A stretch of DNA of 15,421 nt from an uncultured Bacillaceae bacterium (lineage in GTDB: Bacteria > Bacillota > Bacilli > Bacillales > Caldibacillaceae), in contig CALGYZ010000108.1 of the NCBI GenBank assembly GCA_937934645.1, positions 1 through 15,421 of the forward strand, in the 5' to 3' direction. This document shows, in pieces, positions 13,100 through 15,421 of this stretch; the first letter of the stretch is position 1, and every line of letters starts with the position of its first letter. Under the pieces are notes generated by a model. The model was not told where the DNA came from. It ran no database searches and was given only the letters and a program-made list of their open reading frames with translations. The position numbers and the translations under genes were made by a program.

Positions 13100-14563
13100 G
13101 TGTATAAATACGAAGATGACTCACTGGCACTGCATACGGACTTATATGAAATTAATATGGTTCAATCATACTGGGAAGACGGTATCCATAATAAAAAGGC
13201 CGTATTTGAGCTCTTTTTCCGGAAAATGCCCTTCGGTCACGGCTATGCCGTTTTTGCCGGACTGGAAAAGATCATTCATTATTTAAAGAACTTCAGATTT
13301 TCAGAAACGGATATCGCATATTTGCGGGAAATGGGTTATCCGGAAGATTTTCTTGACTATTTGAAAACCATCCGGTTTACGGGGACATTACGTTCGGTTG
13401 TTGAAGGGGAAATTGTATTTAATAATGAACCCCTCATGCGCATAGAAGCCCCGCTTGCGGAAGCCCAGTTGCTCGAAACCGCTTTATTAAATATTGTGAA
13501 TTTCCAAACATTAATAGCGACAAAAGCATCCCGGATCAAACAGGTTTCCGGCAGTGAACCTGTTGCCGAGTTCGGGGCAAGAAGGGCCCAGGAAATGGAT
13601 GCCGCAGTTTGGGGAGCGCGGGCGGCGGTCATTGGAGGCTGTAGTTCCACGTCAAACGTCAGAGCCGGCAAATTGTTCGGTATCCCGGTATCAGGTACGA
13701 TCGCCCATTCGATGATTCAAGTTTATAATGATGATTATACGGCGTTCCGCAAATATGCCGAAACTCATAAAGACTGTATTTTCCTTGTTGACACTTATGA
13801 TACGTTGAAATCCGGCGTTCCAAGCGCCATCCGTGTGGCGAAAGAGATGGGGGACAAAATTAATTTTATCGGTATCCGCATCGACAGCGGCGACTTAGCG
13901 TATTTATCAAAAAAGGCGCGGAAAATGCTGGATGAAGCGGGCTTTCCGGATGCGAAGATTTTTGCGTCCAGCGACCTGGATGAACATACGATCATGAACT
14001 TAAAAGCCCAGGGGGCGAAAATCGACAGCTGGGGAATCGGTACAAAGCTGATAACCGCCTTTGACCAGCCGGCTTTGGGTGCTGTATACAAAATCGTTGC
14101 CATTGAGAATAACGGGGTCATGGAAGATACGATTAAAATCAGCGGAAATCCTGAAAAGGTGACGACGCCCGGCATGAAAAAGGTATACCGGATTATCAAC
14201 AAGCAGAGCGGAAAATCAGAAGGGGACTATATTACACTCGAGTGGGAAAATCCCGGGGAAGAAGAACCATTGAAAATGTTCCATCCGGTCCATACATTCA
14301 TTTGCAAATATGTTACAAATTTTGAAGCAGTTGATTTGCATAAAGATATTTTCGTTGACGGCAAGCTTGTTTATGATCCGCCGTCCATCGATGAAATAAA
14401 AAAACATGTTAACCAGGGTCTGGATTTGCTTTGGGACGAATATAAACGGATCTTGAATCCGACGCTGTATCCGGTCGACCTCAGCCAGGCATGTTGGGAT
14501 AATAAAATGACAAACATTGAAAAAGTGAGACAAAGAGTGTTAAACTTGAAAGACGAAGAATAA
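13100..14563 (+). CDS. pncB: Nicotinate phosphoribosyltransferase
   Basis: Cytosolic enzyme of NAD salvage that joins nicotinate to PRPP, with ATP hydrolysis, giving nicotinate mononucleotide. The predicted 487 residues match the roughly 490 of the Bacillus enzyme. The N-terminus DDSLALHTDLYEINM is highly typical. Further motifs are AEFGARRAQEMDAA (from about 156), GGCSSTSNVRAG (about 179-190), VSGTIAHSMIQ with the phospho-accepting His203, RIDSGDLAYLSKKARKML, and the C-terminal MFHPVHTFI and YPVDLSQACW. GTG at 13100 is chosen because GGAGGG (13088-13093) lies six bases upstream and the family N-terminus begins there. The open frame extends upstream to 12968, but that part runs through the promoter. 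The gene is single, with its own promoter and terminator. Confidence 0.95.
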   Translation: MYKYEDDSLALHTDLYEINMVQSYWEDGIHNKKAVFELFFRKMPFGHGYAVFAGLEKIIHYLKNFRFSETDIAYLREMGYPEDFLDYLKTIRFTGTLRSVVEGEIVFNNEPLMRIEAPLAEAQLLETALLNIVNFQTLIATKASRIKQVSGSEPVAEFGARRAQEMDAAVWGARAAVIGGCSSTSNVRAGKLFGIPVSGTIAHSMIQVYNDDYTAFRKYAETHKDCIFLVDTYDTLKSGVPSAIRVAKEMGDKINFIGIRIDSGDLAYLSKKARKMLDEAGFPDAKIFASSDLDEHTIMNLKAQGAKIDSWGIGTKLITAFDQPALGAVYKIVAIENNGVMEDTIKISGNPEKVTTPGMKKVYRIINKQSGKSEGDYITLEWENPGEEEPLKMFHPVHTFICKYVTNFEAVDLHKDIFVDGKLVYDPPSIDEIKKHVNQGLDLLWDEYKRILNPTLYPVDLSQACWDNKMTNIEKVRQRVLNLKDEE

Positions 14564-14569
14564 TTGTTC

Positions 14570-14616
14570 ATAAAAGCGGATGTACAAGCAAATTGTATAG
14601 CCGCTTTTATTTTTTG
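14570..14616 (+). terminator. Rho-independent terminator after pncB
   Basis: ATAAAAGCGG (14570-14579) pairs perfectly with CCGCTTTTAT (14601-14610), and TACAA/TTGTA forms an inner stem inside the loop. Seven T (14610-14616) follow. Confidence 0.92.
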
Positions 14617-14814
14617 GAAAAATTCGGTGGATCCCATTTTGCCCTAGAAGAAGATTGTAGCATTTTGTAAAACAATTTTTCCGGGAAAAGGTCTGTCCGT
14701 CCTTTAATAATTTACGGTGGGAGCATATAATAAGAATGTGAACATTATGTGAATATTTTTTGTCTTAATTTTGAACAATATAGATAAATTGTAAATGAAA
14801 CATGGAGGTGCGCC

Positions 14815-15027
14815 ATGGGCAAGTTTTTAATGTATTACTATTTGATTGTCGGGTTGTTATGTGTGGGCAGTGCTTTCGGTTCTATCATTGCCGGCCATGC
14901 GCTTTTGATATTCTGGCTGATTATTGCGGCAACGGTTAATTTTATCTTTTTCCACTTCGTCCGTAAAGCGGAAAAAATAAAAGAGCGGAAGAGGAGGAGA
15001 CCGCGGCTCGTCTACAGCAGCACATAA
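14815..15027 (+). CDS. Small membrane protein of unknown function
   Basis: 70 residues; family not recognised. Two hydrophobic segments, about 5-25 (LMYYYLIVGLLCVGSAFGSII) and about 28-47 (HALLIFWLIIAATVNFIFFH), are followed by a strongly basic tail (RKAEKIKERKRRRPR). This predicts a helical hairpin with a cytoplasmic, possibly nucleic-acid- or lipid-facing, tail. ATG at 14815 has GGAGGT (14804-14809) five bases upstream and a clear terminator downstream, both arguing for a real, single-gene transcript. A TATAAT (14726-14731) lies upstream without a good -35. Confidence 0.7.
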   Translation: MGKFLMYYYLIVGLLCVGSAFGSIIAGHALLIFWLIIAATVNFIFFHFVRKAEKIKERKRRRPRLVYSST

Positions 15028-15041
15028 TCATATGTTATTTT

Positions 15042-15082
15042 GCACTATTAATGGACCGGATCCCATTTAATAGTGCTTTTTT
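15042..15082 (+). terminator. Rho-independent terminator after the small membrane protein gene
   Basis: GCACTATTAA (15042-15051) pairs perfectly with TTAATAGTGC (15067-15076). TGG/CCA extends the stem past a one-base bulge. Six T (15077-15082) follow. Confidence 0.92.
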
Positions 15083-15139
15083 ATTTTTGTTGTAAAACCG
15101 GCTTCCGTTTTTTTATTAATAACCTGCATACAATTATGG

Positions 15140-15190
15140 TAATATAATCATTGTGTTTGAATTATGAGATGAGAGGTAGAAGAAGTTGTG
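15140..15190 (+). promoter_or_regulatory. Possible promoter and ribosome site of the truncated transporter gene
   Basis: TATAAT (15143-15148) lies about 40 bases before the GTG start, without a convincing -35. GAGAGGT (15171-15177) is ten bases upstream of GTG 15188-15190. Confidence 0.4.
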
Positions 15191-15388
15191 AAACAGAAGG
15201 AACAGTGGACATCGAAGATCGGATTTGTACTGGCTGCTGCAGGTTCCGCAATCGGATTGGGGGCGATATGGAAGTTTCCCTATGTGGCGGGAATCAGCGG
15301 CGGCGGTGCATTCTTTATATTATTTCTCATTTTTACATTAATGATCGGACTGCCGCTTTTACTATCCGAATTCAGTAGCATTGCATAA
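15188..15388 (+). pseudogene. 5' fragment of a sodium:neurotransmitter symporter (NSS/SNF) family gene
   Basis: The reading frame gives 66 residues. The first 63 are a textbook NSS N-terminus: WTSKIGFVLAAAGSAIGLGAIWKFPYVAGISGGGAFFILFLIF followed by GLPLLLSEF. That is helix 1 with its unwound sodium/substrate-binding stretch (AAGSAIGLGAIWKFPY) and all of helix 2. Family members run to about 450 residues and continue past SEF with a conserved Gly-Arg segment. Here the protein instead ends SSIA and stops at 15386-15388. The homology breaks at or next to a GAATTC (15368-15373), only about 50 bases before the window end. It may be a true truncation by an inserted element, or a sequence or assembly join. 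A fragment this short cannot transport. GTG start with GAGAGGT upstream. Confidence 0.75.
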
Positions 15389-15421
15389 AAAGTTTAAACG
15401 AATTGTCAAGTAACAAAAATT

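Noticed and set aside
13680..13720. Possible loss of a catalytic histidine in PncB (GTIAH where Bacillus has GTHAH)
   Set aside because: The second His of GTxAH is the conserved phospho-accepting one (E. coli has GTMAH), and it is retained.
14628..15068. Repeated GGATCCCATTT at about 14629 and 15059 as ends of a mobile element
   Set aside because: Only 11 bases in direct orientation, one copy sits in a terminator loop, and the enclosed DNA holds no transposase.

Overview
The window looks like chromosomal DNA of a moderate-GC, spore-forming Bacillota, most likely a Bacillaceae relative. The evidence is strong AGGAGG-type ribosome binding sites, frequent TTG/GTG starts, textbook SigA promoters, a split CotF-type spore-coat gene pair, an MhqR-type quinone regulator and a nicotinate phosphoribosyltransferase close to the Bacillus type. 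No rRNA, tRNA, CRISPR array, transposase or integrase was seen. I cannot name the species from sequence alone.

Layout. (1) 94-2121: an FAD-dependent amine/amino-acid oxidoreductase (+) converges on a TauE/SafE-type anion exporter (-), with a shared hairpin between them. (2) 2122-5480: a 967-residue cyclic-di-GMP protein (PAS-PAS-PAS, degenerate GGDEF, intact EAL, PilZ) behind a recognisable promoter and an operator-like palindrome, ending at a terminator. (3) 5568-6133: a MarR-family regulator of the MhqR type. Its own consensus promoter carries a near-perfect palindrome resembling the MhqR operator. (4) 6187-12178: the most interesting block. A promoter overlapped by a 17/19 Fur box drives, with no visible internal terminator, a two-helix small membrane protein, a TctA-like carboxylate permease, mevalonate kinase, diphosphomevalonate decarboxylase, phosphomevalonate kinase and type 2 isopentenyl-diphosphate isomerase. 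A strong terminator follows. (5) 12253-12802: two overlapping CotF-like spore coat genes (-). (6) 12803-14616: pncB (NAD salvage) behind a tandemly duplicated extended -10. (7) 14815-15421: a small two-helix membrane protein with its terminator, then the first 63 or so residues of a sodium:neurotransmitter-symporter-family transporter that breaks off abruptly near the window end.

How the genes may work together. Block 4 encodes every step from mevalonate to IPP/DMAPP but neither HMG-CoA synthase nor HMG-CoA reductase, and it is headed by a carboxylate-type permease. Known biochemistry suggests a reading: the MEP pathway needs two 4Fe-4S enzymes (IspG, IspH), while the mevalonate route needs no iron. 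A Fur-controlled lower mevalonate pathway with its own permease could therefore be an iron-sparing isoprenoid backup fed by imported mevalonate. This is an inference. The Fur box, the gene order and the absence of mvaS/mvaA from this window are what the sequence shows directly.
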